This document shows positions 35,588 to 43,653 of a stretch of DNA of 64,000 nt, one piece after another. The notes beneath the pieces are model-generated. The model did no database searches. It was not told the DNA's origin and was given only the letters and a program-made list of their open reading frames with translations. Both the position numbers and the translations under genes were made by a program. The first letter of the stretch is position 1; the number at the start of each line of letters is the position of its first letter. Origin of the DNA: Yanghanlia sp047501535. GTDB taxonomy: Bacteria; Pseudomonadota; Gammaproteobacteria; Burkholderiales; Burkholderiaceae_B. The stretch lies in assembly GCF_047501535.1 (NCBI RefSeq), contig NZ_JAZDRJ010000008.1, positions 113,873-177,872 on the forward strand. The letters run 5' to 3'.

Positions 35588-35709
35588 CTGATGCCCATCC
35601 TGTATCCCCATACCCTTAATAAATTTTCGATACCCCGAAGCGTACCCCTATAAAGGGTAGCGGCAACTACAGGGATAGGGAGGGAGTGATAGTTATTGCA
35701 GGCAACAAA

Positions 35710-35740
35710 AACCCGCATTAGCTAGGCTTTATGCGGGTTT
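35710..35740 (-). terminator. Rho-independent terminator of tRNA-Val
   Basis: AACCCGCAT (35710-35718) and ATGCGGGTT (35731-35739) form a 9-bp stem. On the minus strand it is followed by a run of T (complement of the A-tract 35707-35711), 46 bases past the tRNA 3' end. The remaining sequence 35588-35706 has no gene; a small TACCCC...GGGTA inverted repeat lies near 35644-35660. Confidence 0.8.
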
Positions 35741-35785
35741 CGTAGGGTTATTGGCGACCTATAAAAGCTATCGGCAATATGTATC

Positions 35786-35862
35786 TGGTAGGCAGTACTG
35801 GATTCGAACCAGCGACCTCTACGATGTCAACGTAGCGCTCTAACCAACTGAGCTAACCGCCT
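35786..35862 (-). tRNA. tRNA-Val(GAC)
   Basis: The reverse complement folds as a complete cloverleaf. The acceptor AGGCGGT pairs with ACTGCCT (one G-U). The D-arm follows as TAGCTCAGTTGGTTAGAGC. The anticodon stem CTACG/CGTAG encloses TTGACAT, giving anticodon GAC. The T-arm is GCTGG TTCGAAT CCAGT. Discriminator A and CCA are encoded. A terminator follows it. Confidence 0.97.
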
Positions 35863-36086
35863 GTAATAAAGAAAGCAATTATAGGGCTATAAAACTTAGT
35901 GTGTCAAGCCGTGCATTGCTGAATAATCTTTTTTTCTGCTACCTGTGTAAGCGCATGGGCTTTTTCACAACATAGCGGATGCGAATCATAGCCTAAATTG
36001 AAAAGTTGTGCAGATTGCGGCGCCAAGATAGGGGCGAGGTGTTACACTAAAGCAACGAAAAATCACTCATGGAAGGCCTTGCAACA

Positions 36087-36122
36087 ATGAACACTACGCG
36101 AACTACGACATTTACGCAGTAA
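36087..36122 (+). CDS. Threonine-rich leader peptide of thrS
   Basis: A short frame from ATG 36087 to TAA 36120-36122 encodes MNTTRTTTFTQ: six of eleven residues are Thr. GGAAGG lies 10 bases upstream. It is followed at once by mutually exclusive hairpins before thrS. This is the arrangement of a ribosome-stalling attenuator: low Thr-tRNA would stall the ribosome on the Thr codons. See the attenuator feature and finding. Confidence 0.8.
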   Translation: MNTTRTTTFTQ

Positions 36123-36192
36123 CCGTCGCCGCGTTTTTCATTGCTATTCAAGGCACCCATAAAAACGCGGCATAGGCCGCGTTTTGTCTTTT
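36096..36192 (+). promoter_or_regulatory. Predicted transcription attenuator of thrS
   Basis: Four pairing regions are visible. Region 1 (ACGCG 36096-36100 and CGAC 36106-36109, in the leader peptide) can pair with region 2 (GTCG 36125-36128 and CGCGT 36130-36134). Region 2 (GCCGCGTTTTT, 36128-36138) is perfectly complementary over 11 bases to region 3 (AAAAACGCGGC, 36161-36171). Region 3 also pairs with region 4 (GCCGCGTTTT, 36176-36185), making a 10-bp terminator stem with a 4-base loop followed by GTCTTTT. 2:3 and 3:4 are exclusive, as in his, leu and trp attenuators. Confidence 0.8.
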
Positions 36193-36202
36193 CAGGACAC
36201 TT

Positions 36203-38125
36203 ATGGTTCAGATTACATTGCCGGACGGTTCCAAGCGGGACTTTCCCGGCCCCGTTACTGTCAGCGAGGTTGCGCAATCCATTGGTGCGGGCTTGGCAAA
36301 GGCCGCGCTTGCGGGTCGTATCTCCCGCGAAGGCGCGGAGCCTCGCTTGGTTGATACCAGCCATGTGATCGATTCAGATGCGCAACTGGCTATTGTGACA
36401 GCGAAAGACCCCGATGGTCTGGATCTGATACGTCACTCCACTGCGCACTTGTTGGCCTATGCGGTAAAGGAATTATTTCCCGATGCCCAGGTCACCATTG
36501 GCCCTGTCATTGATAACGGCTTCTATTACGACTTCTCGTATAAGCGGCCATTCACGCCGGAAGATCTCGAGCTCATTGAAAAGAAAATGACCGAGCTGGC
36601 GCGCAAGAACGAGATCGTGGTCCGAGAAGAGTGGAAGCGTAGCGATGCTGTGGAGTTCTTCCATAGTATCGGTGAGCACTACAAGGCCGAGATCATTGCG
36701 TCGATTCCGGCCGAAGAAGGCATTACCTTGTATCGGGAAGGCGACTTCATCGATTTGTGCCGTGGTCCGCACGTGCCCTCAACAGGTCACCTGAAAGTCT
36801 TTAAGCTGATGAGCGTAGCAGGCGCCTACTGGCGCGGCGACAGCAATAACGAAATGCTGCAACGCATTTACGGCACGGCTTGGGCAACCAAGGAAGAGCA
36901 GGCGGCTTACTTGAAAATGCTGGAAGAGGCTGAGAAGCGCGACCACCGCAAGCTTGGGCGTGAGTTGGGCCTGTTCCACATGCAGGAAGAAGCGCCGGGC
37001 TTGATCTTCTGGCACCCTAAAGGTTGGACGATCTGGCAGCAAGTCGAGCAATACATGCGCGATGTCTACCGTGATAATGGCTACCAGGAAATCAAAGCCC
37101 CGCAGATTCTCGACCTGTCTCTGTGGAAGAAAACCGGCCACTGGGATAACTACGCCGAGAACATCTTCACCACAGAGTCGGAAAATCGCATGTATGGGCT
37201 CAAACCCATGAACTGCCCAGGTCATGTGCAGATTTTTAATGCGGGCCTGCATTCCTATCGTGAACTGCCTATCCGCTATGGCGAGTTCGGCCAATGCCAC
37301 CGTAATGAGCCTTCGGGCTCGTTGCACGGAATGATGCGGGTGCGCGGCTTCACTCAGGATGACGGCCACATTTTCTGTACCGAAGACCAGTTGCAAGACG
37401 AATGTGCGGCCTTCACGGCCTTGCTGCAGAAGGTGTATGCAGATTTTGGCTTCACGGAAATTCTCTATAAGGTGGCCACCCGCCCCGAAAAGCGGATTGG
37501 TTCCGATGAGGTCTGGGACAAAGCTGAAGACGCCTTGATGGAAAGTCTGCGTCGTACCGGCTGTGAATACGAGGTCACGCCTGGAGAAGGGGCGTTTTAC
37601 GGCCCGAAAATCGAGTACACGCTGAAGGATGCCATTGGCCGGCACTGGCAATGCGGCACGATTCAGGTGGACTTTTCCATGCCGGAAAGGTTGGGCGCGG
37701 AATACGTGGATGCAAACGACCAGCGCCGTACCCCGGTTATGCTGCATCGCGCCATCCTGGGCTCGTTTGAACGCTTCATTGGCATGCTGATCGAAAACCA
37801 TGCGGGTGCGCTGCCTGCTTGGCTGTCGCCTCATCATGTTGCGGTATGCTGCATCTCGGAGCCGTCCGCTGAATATGCCGAAAAAGTGACGCTAAGCTTG
37901 AAAAAACAAGGGTTTAGAGCCTATGCAGATTTGCGTGGTGAAAAAATCACTCGTAAAATCCGTGAACATAGCATGCAAAAGCTTCCCTATATCCTGGTGG
38001 TAGGCGAAAAAGAACGCGAAAACGGCACTGTTGCCGTGCGTGGTCGAGGAGGTCTGGATCTGGGTGTTATGCCACTCGAACAGTTTTCCGAACGCTTGCA
38101 GCAGGAAATTTCCGCCCGGGTCTGA
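36203..38125 (+). CDS. thrS: Threonyl-tRNA synthetase
   Basis: 640 residues. It charges tRNA-Thr and edits Ser-tRNA-Thr. Domains in order: TGS (1-62), the editing domain with HSTAHLLAYAVKELFP (about 75-90) and CRGPHVPSTGHLK (about 185-197), the class II core with MNCPGHVQIF (zinc Cys) and HGMMRVRGFTQDDGHIFC (motif 2), QVDFSMPERLG, motif 3 HRAILGSFERFIGMLIE, and the anticodon domain to the end. AGGA lies 5 bases before the ATG, in the downstream side of the attenuator. infC follows after 54 bp. Confidence 0.98.
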   Translation: MVQITLPDGSKRDFPGPVTVSEVAQSIGAGLAKAALAGRISREGAEPRLVDTSHVIDSDAQLAIVTAKDPDGLDLIRHSTAHLLAYAVKELFPDAQVTIGPVIDNGFYYDFSYKRPFTPEDLELIEKKMTELARKNEIVVREEWKRSDAVEFFHSIGEHYKAEIIASIPAEEGITLYREGDFIDLCRGPHVPSTGHLKVFKLMSVAGAYWRGDSNNEMLQRIYGTAWATKEEQAAYLKMLEEAEKRDHRKLGRELGLFHMQEEAPGLIFWHPKGWTIWQQVEQYMRDVYRDNGYQEIKAPQILDLSLWKKTGHWDNYAENIFTTESENRMYGLKPMNCPGHVQIFNAGLHSYRELPIRYGEFGQCHRNEPSGSLHGMMRVRGFTQDDGHIFCTEDQLQDECAAFTALLQKVYADFGFTEILYKVATRPEKRIGSDEVWDKAEDALMESLRRTGCEYEVTPGEGAFYGPKIEYTLKDAIGRHWQCGTIQVDFSMPERLGAEYVDANDQRRTPVMLHRAILGSFERFIGMLIENHAGALPAWLSPHHVAVCCISEPSAEYAEKVTLSLKKQGFRAYADLRGEKITRKIREHSMQKLPYILVVGEKERENGTVAVRGRGGLDLGVMPLEQFSERLQQEISARV

Positions 38126-38179
38126 AGGCGCTATAGTGTGCAGTAACCCGGTCAATTGATTATTCTAGGAGTTGTAGAT

Positions 38180-38725
38180 ATCGCAACCGATAAAGCTAAT
38201 CGCATCAATGGTGAAATCCGTGTTCCCGAGGTGCGACTCATTGGATTAGATGGCGAGCAGCTTGGCGTCATGAAGACGTCTGAAGCCCTCAGCCTGTCGG
38301 AACAACACGAAGTGGATCTCGTCGAGATCGCGCCTAACGCGACTCCGCCCGTGTGTAAGCTCATGGACTACGGCAAGTTCAAGTACCAGGAGCAGAAGCG
38401 CCAGGCGGAAGCCAAGGCCAAGCAAAAGGCCATCCAGGTCAAGGAAGTCAAGTTCCGTCCTGGTACCGATGAAGGCGACTACAAGGTCAAGCTTCGCAAC
38501 CTTAAGCGCTTCCTTGAAGACGGCGATAAAGCGAAGGTGACCCTGCGCTTCCGTGGGCGTGAAATGGCCCACCAGGAACTCGGTATGCGTGTGCTTGAGC
38601 GGGTTCGTGACGATCTCGGCGATATGGCTCAAGTCGAGGCCATGCCCAAGCTCGAGGGCCGCCAAATGGTCATGGTTCTGGCACCGCGCAAGAAAGCGGC
38701 CAAGCCGGGCGAGGCGTCTTCCTAA
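38180..38725 (+). CDS. infC: Translation initiation factor IF-3, AUC start
   Basis: 181 residues beginning with the rare start ATC at 38180 (then ATDKANRINGEIRVPEV). AGGAG at 38166-38170 is 9 bases upstream, and no ATG exists in this N-terminal part; alternative in-frame TTG at 38156 would add residues absent from IF-3 and put the ribosome-binding site inside the gene. IF-3 normally uses AUU or AUC, which IF-3 itself discriminates against, giving autoregulation. The protein is otherwise canonical (VDLVEIAPNATPPVCKLMDYGKFKYQ, VKLRNLKRFLEDGDKAKVTLRFRGRE). A terminator follows. Confidence 0.95.
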   Translation: MATDKANRINGEIRVPEVRLIGLDGEQLGVMKTSEALSLSEQHEVDLVEIAPNATPPVCKLMDYGKFKYQEQKRQAEAKAKQKAIQVKEVKFRPGTDEGDYKVKLRNLKRFLEDGDKAKVTLRFRGREMAHQELGMRVLERVRDDLGDMAQVEAMPKLEGRQMVMVLAPRKKAAKPGEASS

Positions 38726-38757
38726 GCCTCCCAGGGCCTGAAAGCTGATCCATCCTC

Positions 38758-38788
38758 GCCCGCCGCGGTATTTCGCGGCGGGCAGTTT
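38758..38788 (+). terminator. Terminator after infC
   Basis: GCCCGCCGCG (38758-38767) and CGCGGCGGGC (38774-38783) form a perfect 10-bp stem with a 6-base loop, followed by AGTTTT, 32 bases past the infC stop. It separates the thrS-infC unit from gshB. Confidence 0.85.
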
Positions 38789-38800
38789 TACAGGTGCGCC

Positions 38801-39760
38801 ATGCACGTATTGTTCATCATTGACCCGCTACCTGCGCTGCAGGCTTACAAGGATTCTTCTGTCGCGATGATGCGTGCGCTGCAGGCGCGCGGCCATCGCC
38901 TTAGCGTTGCGTATCAGCCCGATCTCTACATTGATGAGGGCGCGGTAAAAGCGGTGGCTCAGGAAATTGAGCTTGTCGATAACGCGGATCTCCACGGCCA
39001 GGCATGGTGGCGCAATCGCTCTGATGCCGCCGAAACAACGTTGGCGGATTTCAGTGCGGTCATCATGCGTAAAGACCCGCCCTTTGATATGGAGTACGTG
39101 TACGCCACGCACATGCTCGAATACGCCGAGGCGCAGGGCGCGCGCGTGTTCAACTCGGGTGCAGCCATTCGCAATCACCCTGAAAAGCTCGCCATTACGG
39201 AATTCCCTGAGTTCACCGCGCCCACTCTGGTTACGCGTGACATTGCACGCCTCAGGGCATTTCACCAGTTGCACGGTGATGTCGTTGTCAAACCTCTGGA
39301 CGGCATGGGGGGCTCGGGCGTGTTTCGCATGATTAAAGGCGAGCACAACGTGGGCAGTATTCTGGAAATGCTGACGCTCGACGGCACGCGCTCCATCATG
39401 GCGCAGCGCTATATTCCTGAAATCGTTCATGGCGACAAGCGCATCCTGCTTGTGGGTGGTGAGCCGGTTCCCTATTCGCTGGCCCGCATTCCTTTAGCCG
39501 GAGAAACCAGGGGAAACCTTGCCGCCGGAGGGCGAGGCGTAGCTCAGCCGCTCACCGAACGTGATCGCGAGATTGCCGAAACTGCGTGCGCCCGCCTAGC
39601 CGGTCGCGGCTTGTTGCTGGTGGGGCTGGACGTCATCGGGGATAATCTTACCGAGGTGAACGTTACAAGCCCGACCTGCTTTGTGGAGATCACCGAGCAG
39701 AGCGGTTTTGATGTCGGTGACTTTTTTGCCCAGGCTTTGGAGCGGGCAACGGAAACCTGA
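38801..39760 (+). CDS. gshB: Glutathione synthetase
   Basis: 319 residues. It joins gamma-glutamylcysteine and glycine with ATP. The N-terminus (MHVLFIIDPLPALQAYKDSSVAMM) is the GshB substrate domain; the ATP-grasp core contains VVKPLDGMGGSGVFRM and YIPEIVHGDKRILLVGGEP. LLLVGLDVIGDNLTEVNVTSPT gives the metal ligands. It starts just after the infC terminator and abuts the EIIA gene with no gap. Confidence 0.96.
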   Translation: MHVLFIIDPLPALQAYKDSSVAMMRALQARGHRLSVAYQPDLYIDEGAVKAVAQEIELVDNADLHGQAWWRNRSDAAETTLADFSAVIMRKDPPFDMEYVYATHMLEYAEAQGARVFNSGAAIRNHPEKLAITEFPEFTAPTLVTRDIARLRAFHQLHGDVVVKPLDGMGGSGVFRMIKGEHNVGSILEMLTLDGTRSIMAQRYIPEIVHGDKRILLVGGEPVPYSLARIPLAGETRGNLAAGGRGVAQPLTERDREIAETACARLAGRGLLLVGLDVIGDNLTEVNVTSPTCFVEITEQSGFDVGDFFAQALERATET

Positions 39761-40162
39761 ATGGCTCGCATTGTATTGGTCATGCATGCGCCCCTGGGCC
39801 GCGCTTTTGCTGAATGCGCTGCACATGTGCTGGGCCGGGACCCTCAGTTGGCTGTCTTTGATGTCGTGGCCGACGAAAACCCAGATGCCGCCGCCAAGCG
39901 TATCGCTCGTACGTTCATCGAGCACACCGACGGCGAGGTTCTTGTGCTGTCCGATATTTTCGGCGCAACGCCTTTCAATATTGCGCGCAAGGCGCTAAAT
40001 GAGGCGGCGCACCATGGTGTGCGCGGTCATTTGGTCACAGGCACCAATCTTTGCATGGTGCTCAAGGCGCTAACATCTTGCCAAGAAAACCCCGAAAAAT
40101 TCAGTGAAACTATTCGGCAGGCCGCCGTGCGGGGCATTGTTGATGCCGCCTCGCTTGTTTGA
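39761..40162 (+). CDS. PTS EIIA component, mannose/fructose type
   Basis: 133 residues. Phosphorylatable His9 lies in VLVMHAPLGRAF, matching the EIIA-Man domain, and VLSDIFGATPFNIARKAL is the conserved loop. No IIB, IIC or IID genes occur here. In beta-proteobacteria this EIIA with HPr and EI is thought to be a regulatory relay rather than a sugar importer. The start follows directly on the gshB stop. Confidence 0.93.
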   Translation: MARIVLVMHAPLGRAFAECAAHVLGRDPQLAVFDVVADENPDAAAKRIARTFIEHTDGEVLVLSDIFGATPFNIARKALNEAAHHGVRGHLVTGTNLCMVLKALTSCQENPEKFSETIRQAAVRGIVDAASLV

Positions 40163-40216
40163 GACAACTTTCCCAAGCTTTTCGCGCCGCCGCCGGACAC
40201 AACGACAACGAGAAAA

Positions 40217-40486
40217 ATGCCATCCATCGATATTGTCATCAGTAATAAGCTTGGTTTGCACGCACGCGCCGCAGCAAAGCTGACTCAGGTCGCCGGTCGT
40301 TTTAAATCTGAAGTCTATATTGCCCGGGGCAACCAACGGGTGAATGCTAAAAGCATCATGGGGGTCATGATGCTGGCAGCCGGTCTCGGTATTACTGTGA
40401 CCGTGGATGCAGAAGGGCCGGATGAAAACGAAGCCCTGGAGGCGATTCAGTTGCTGTTTGAAAACAAGTTTGGCGAGCCCGAATGA
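40217..40486 (+). CDS. ptsH: Phosphocarrier protein HPr
   Basis: 89 residues. His15 in NKLGLHARAAAK takes phosphate from enzyme I; Ser46 in NAKSIMGVMMLA is the regulatory site that HPr kinase phosphorylates where present. Full length. Its last bases overlap the ptsI start. Confidence 0.96.
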   Translation: MPSIDIVISNKLGLHARAAAKLTQVAGRFKSEVYIARGNQRVNAKSIMGVMMLAAGLGITVTVDAEGPDENEALEAIQLLFENKFGEPE

Positions 40487-42291
40487 ATATGCCCTCAAAT
40501 GTCAGCCTGCAGGGTGAGCCCAGCTCAGTTCCTCCAGAAAACCCTTTGACAAAGGAGTCCTGCGGCTATCGCTCTATGCTTTGCATGCAAGGGCAGGGCG
40601 TGGTGAAAGGGTATGCCATTGGGCGCGCGGCCATTATGGGCGCTGCTGCGCTGGAGGTTAACCACTACCGTATCCAGGACGATGATGTTGAGGCGGAATG
40701 TCAACGCTTGCAGCGGGCAATTGAGGTTGCGGCTCAGGAACTGCAGACTTTGATCGATACCCTGCCGGCTGACGCGCCGCTGGAAATGGGGCCACTTCTG
40801 GAAGTGCATCGCTTGCTGCTTGAAGACCCCATGTTGAGCCAACAAGCGGGAGAGTTCATCCGCGAGCGTCATTACAACGCCGAATGGGCGCTCACAACGC
40901 AGGGGCAGATCCTAGCCGAACAGTTTCTGGCAATGGAAGACGATTATCTGCGCGAGCGCGGCGCCGATATCCGGCAGGTGATTGAGCGTGTGTTGCGGGT
41001 GCTCTCGGGTTCCACCAGCCTGCTGACCAATCTTGAAAGCGTTAACGATTCCAATGATCCGCTGATTGTTGTGGCCCGCGATATTTCTCCCGGGGACATG
41101 CTGCGGCTCAGGGAAGGGCGGTTTGCCGCGTTTCTGACTGATCTGGGTGGGCCGACCTCGCATACCGCCATCGTGGCCCGCAGCATGAATGTGCCGGCAG
41201 TGGTGGCGTTGGGGCATCTGAGATCTCTGGTGCGCGACGGCGACATGCTTGTGGCCGATGGCTCCTCTGGTGTGGTGCTGGTCAATCCTTCACCCAAGGT
41301 GCTGGCTGAATATCGGGAACGCCAGGCGGACTATTTGCGTGAGCGTAAGGAGCTGGAATCCTTGCGCGATGCGCCGGCCGTGACGCTTGACGGCTTCAAT
41401 ATCAAGCTGGAAGCGAATATTGAGCTGCCGGAAGAGGCGCAGATGGCGCTGGACGCCGGGGCTGAAGGCATCGGGCTTTTTCGCAGTGAATTCCTGTTTA
41501 TGGGGCGGCCCGATCTGCCCACTGAGGAAGAGCAATATCTGGCGTATGCGGCAGTGGTAAAGACCATGGCGGGTAAGCCTGTCACCATTCGCACGTTGGA
41601 CATCGGATCGGACAAAACCCTGGATGGCGACGCGACCGTAGCGACTAATCCGGCATTAGGCTTGCGCGCGATTCGTTACTGCCTGGCCAAGCCGGAGCTG
41701 TTTGCGACTCAACTGCGGGCGCTGCTCAGGGCGACCGTGCATGGGCATGTGCGAATTCTCATTCCCATGATTTCCCATATGCACGAGGTGCGGGCTGCAT
41801 TGCAAGCCATTGAGGCGGCGGGCCGTGAACTCAATGCGCGAGGTGTGCCGTACACGCGTAATTATTCGGTAGGGGCCATGGTGGAGATCCCGGCCATGGC
41901 GATCGCTATCGAACCTTTTGTCGAAGCGTTGGATTTCCTGTCCATCGGTACGAATGACCTCATCCAATACACTTTGGCGATTGACCGGGGTGATGCAGAT
42001 GTCTCATCACTCTATGACCCCATGCATCCTGCGGTGCTGCGCTTGATCGCCCACACCATCAATGCGGGCGAGCGGGCCGGGAAACCTGTCGCTGTGTGTG
42101 GGGAGATGGCCGGTGATGCTCGTGTGACACGCATGCTGTTGGGCCTGGGGCTGAAAGAGTTTTCCATGCACCCCCAGCAATTGCTTGATGTCAAAAAAGA
42201 AATTCGCCAAGCGCACTCCAATGCGCTGCGGGTCAAAGTGGCGGCTGCATTGAATCGTGCGCAGCGCATTGATTTAAGTGATCTTTCCTGA
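40483..42291 (+). CDS. ptsI: PTS enzyme I (phosphoenolpyruvate-protein phosphotransferase)
   Basis: 602 residues. Its active-site His (near 227) lies in GGPTSHTAIVARS; the PEP-binding barrel has LFRSEFLFMGRPDLPTEEEQ (about 330), and FLSIGTNDLIQYTLAIDRGD with the catalytic Cys in GKPVAVCGEMAGD (about 535). The first 30 residues are not conserved; the family begins near MLCMQGQGVVKG, so a start at 40576 is possible, but the ATG at 40483 overlaps the HPr stop. No further PTS genes follow. Confidence 0.95.
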   Translation: MNMPSNVSLQGEPSSVPPENPLTKESCGYRSMLCMQGQGVVKGYAIGRAAIMGAAALEVNHYRIQDDDVEAECQRLQRAIEVAAQELQTLIDTLPADAPLEMGPLLEVHRLLLEDPMLSQQAGEFIRERHYNAEWALTTQGQILAEQFLAMEDDYLRERGADIRQVIERVLRVLSGSTSLLTNLESVNDSNDPLIVVARDISPGDMLRLREGRFAAFLTDLGGPTSHTAIVARSMNVPAVVALGHLRSLVRDGDMLVADGSSGVVLVNPSPKVLAEYRERQADYLRERKELESLRDAPAVTLDGFNIKLEANIELPEEAQMALDAGAEGIGLFRSEFLFMGRPDLPTEEEQYLAYAAVVKTMAGKPVTIRTLDIGSDKTLDGDATVATNPALGLRAIRYCLAKPELFATQLRALLRATVHGHVRILIPMISHMHEVRAALQAIEAAGRELNARGVPYTRNYSVGAMVEIPAMAIAIEPFVEALDFLSIGTNDLIQYTLAIDRGDADVSSLYDPMHPAVLRLIAHTINAGERAGKPVAVCGEMAGDARVTRMLLGLGLKEFSMHPQQLLDVKKEIRQAHSNALRVKVAAALNRAQRIDLSDLS

Positions 42292-42316
42292 CGGAGAGTG
42301 TGCGGCGGTACTTCAA

Positions 42317-42349
42317 AGCGGCAAGAATACCTTGCCGCTTTTTCTTTTA
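42317..42349 (+). terminator. Terminator after ptsI
   Basis: AGCGGCAAG (42317-42325), loop AATAC, CTTGCCGCT (42331-42339), then TTTTTCTTTT: a textbook intrinsic terminator 25 bases past the ptsI stop. It ends the gshB-EIIA-ptsH-ptsI run. Confidence 0.92.
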
Positions 42350-42654
42350 TGACGCACTGTTGTTTTTTTCTCGGAAAATGTAACAGAACTGACGTGAGTC
42401 CCTTATTTTGTGTCTGGCCAGCCTTAATCTGGGAACAGGGCAAGGGTTTACCCGAAGCTTATTTGTCTGGGCTGGGGTAGCAAAGAACGCCGCATCGGTG
42501 CAAAAAGCATAGAAATATTGATTTACATAATGCGCCCGCTGTGCATGAAAGCGTCGATAGAATCCAAATAAGGCTGGTTTGTAACAACCGCCTGAATTCA
42601 TTCTTCGCCGTTGCGCAGTGTCGCGCCTTAGGCGATAAAAGTAGAGAGGAAGTT
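42350..42654. other. Intergenic region, ptsI terminator to lipoprotein gene
   Basis: No credible gene. It is AT-richer than its surroundings and includes several TTGTAACA/TTGATT-like tracts that could serve as a promoter for the downstream lipoprotein gene, but no clear -35/-10 pair stands out. Confidence 0.4.
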
Positions 42655-43167
42655 ATGGAAATACGACGCACCCCCTTCGCACTTGCCATCACGGCGGCAC
42701 TATCGCTTGGCATGCTTGCTGCTTGCTCGGATGAATCGGATCAGGCTGCGGATGCGCCGGTAGAACAAGTGACCCCGGCGCCTAGCACTGCTCCTATGGA
42801 GAGCACACCTTCAGCGCCGGTCGTACCCGCTCCCAGTACGACTCCTCCTGCTGAGTCTTCTGGTACTACGCCGGAGGCAGCTGACCCCCTGAATCCCGTT
42901 CCTGAGGCGTCCCAGTCGTCAACTGAGCCGACCCTATCGGAGAAATTATCTGCGTCAGGTGAGCAATTGAAGGAGTCTGCAGCTGAAACCGCCGATGCAG
43001 CAGGAGAGAAGGCGCGTGAGTTGCGTGATGCGACGAGCGAGCGCATGGCCGAGATGGGGCAGGCGATTCGTGACGGTGCAGCACGTGCGGATGCGGCCAT
43101 TCAGGAATCCATCGGAGAAGGCGGCGGCACCGCCACCAGCAACGTCAGCGAGTCGCCCGGCAGCTAA
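42655..43167 (+). CDS. Pro/Ser-rich lipoprotein of unknown function
   Basis: 170 residues from ATG 42655, with an AGAGGAAG ribosome-binding site. A lipoprotein signal peptide ends in the lipobox LAAC (Cys22). Residues about 35-100 are Pro/Ser/Thr-rich and the C-terminal third (about 105-155) is an Ala/Glu/Arg helix likely to be coiled coil (AAETADAAGEKARELRDA). It has no known domain. It stands alone between two terminators. Confidence 0.85.
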   Translation: MEIRRTPFALAITAALSLGMLAACSDESDQAADAPVEQVTPAPSTAPMESTPSAPVVPAPSTTPPAESSGTTPEAADPLNPVPEASQSSTEPTLSEKLSASGEQLKESAAETADAAGEKARELRDATSERMAEMGQAIRDGAARADAAIQESIGEGGGTATSNVSESPGS

Positions 43168-43191
43168 GACGGTCTGGACTAAATCAGAGGG

Positions 43192-43217
43192 AAACGGGCG
43201 CGATGCGCCCGTTTTTC
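43192..43217 (+). terminator. Terminator after the lipoprotein gene
   Basis: AAACGGGCGC (43192-43201), GAT loop, GCGCCCGTTT (43205-43214), then TT and CTAT: a 10-bp stem with U-run, 25 bases after the stop. Confidence 0.88.
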
Positions 43218-43250
43218 TATACACTAACGCAATCAGCATAGGAGAAACTC

Positions 43251-43541
43251 ATGATCAACCGAAACGAATGGGTTGAAGACTTTCAGAAGAACCTCTCAGA
43301 TTTGATTGCGCGCAGTCCCGCTGCGGATATCGAGCGCAATATGAAGGCGTTGATGGCCCAGACGTTCTCACGCCTGGATCTTGTCACCCGCGAAGAGTTC
43401 GACATTCAGGCCCAGCTTCTGCAAAAGGCATTACAACGTATCACCGCGCTTGAGTCGCGTCTTGATCAACTGGAAGGGCGGCGGCCTGCCGAAGGTGCAA
43501 TGCCCGCGGCCGATGCCGGCGCCCCCCGCGATTCCATATAG
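43251..43541 (+). CDS. ubiK: Ubiquinone biosynthesis accessory factor UbiK (BMFP)
   Basis: 96 residues, BMFP domain family: MINRNEWVEDFQKNLSDLI, then LDLVTREEFDIQAQLLQKALQRITALE, a C-terminal coiled coil with ESRLDQLEGR. UbiK supports ubiquinone synthesis under oxygen with UbiJ. Family length is 80-100. ATG with GGAGAAAC upstream. Confidence 0.9.
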   Translation: MINRNEWVEDFQKNLSDLIARSPAADIERNMKALMAQTFSRLDLVTREEFDIQAQLLQKALQRITALESRLDQLEGRRPAEGAMPAADAGAPRDSI

Positions 43542-43653
43542 AACGGTAGCGGGCACTACGTAAATTTCCCAACGGATATTATCCGGCCCGGCGACTTTGG
43601 CTGAGTCGGTTGCGAGGCATACTGACAATCCCGTCATTTGGGAGTGTCATGCT

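Noticed and set aside
35588..35709. Attachment site next to tRNA-Val
   Set aside because: A short TACCCC...GGGTA inverted repeat is present, but no copy of the tRNA 3' end and no integrase.
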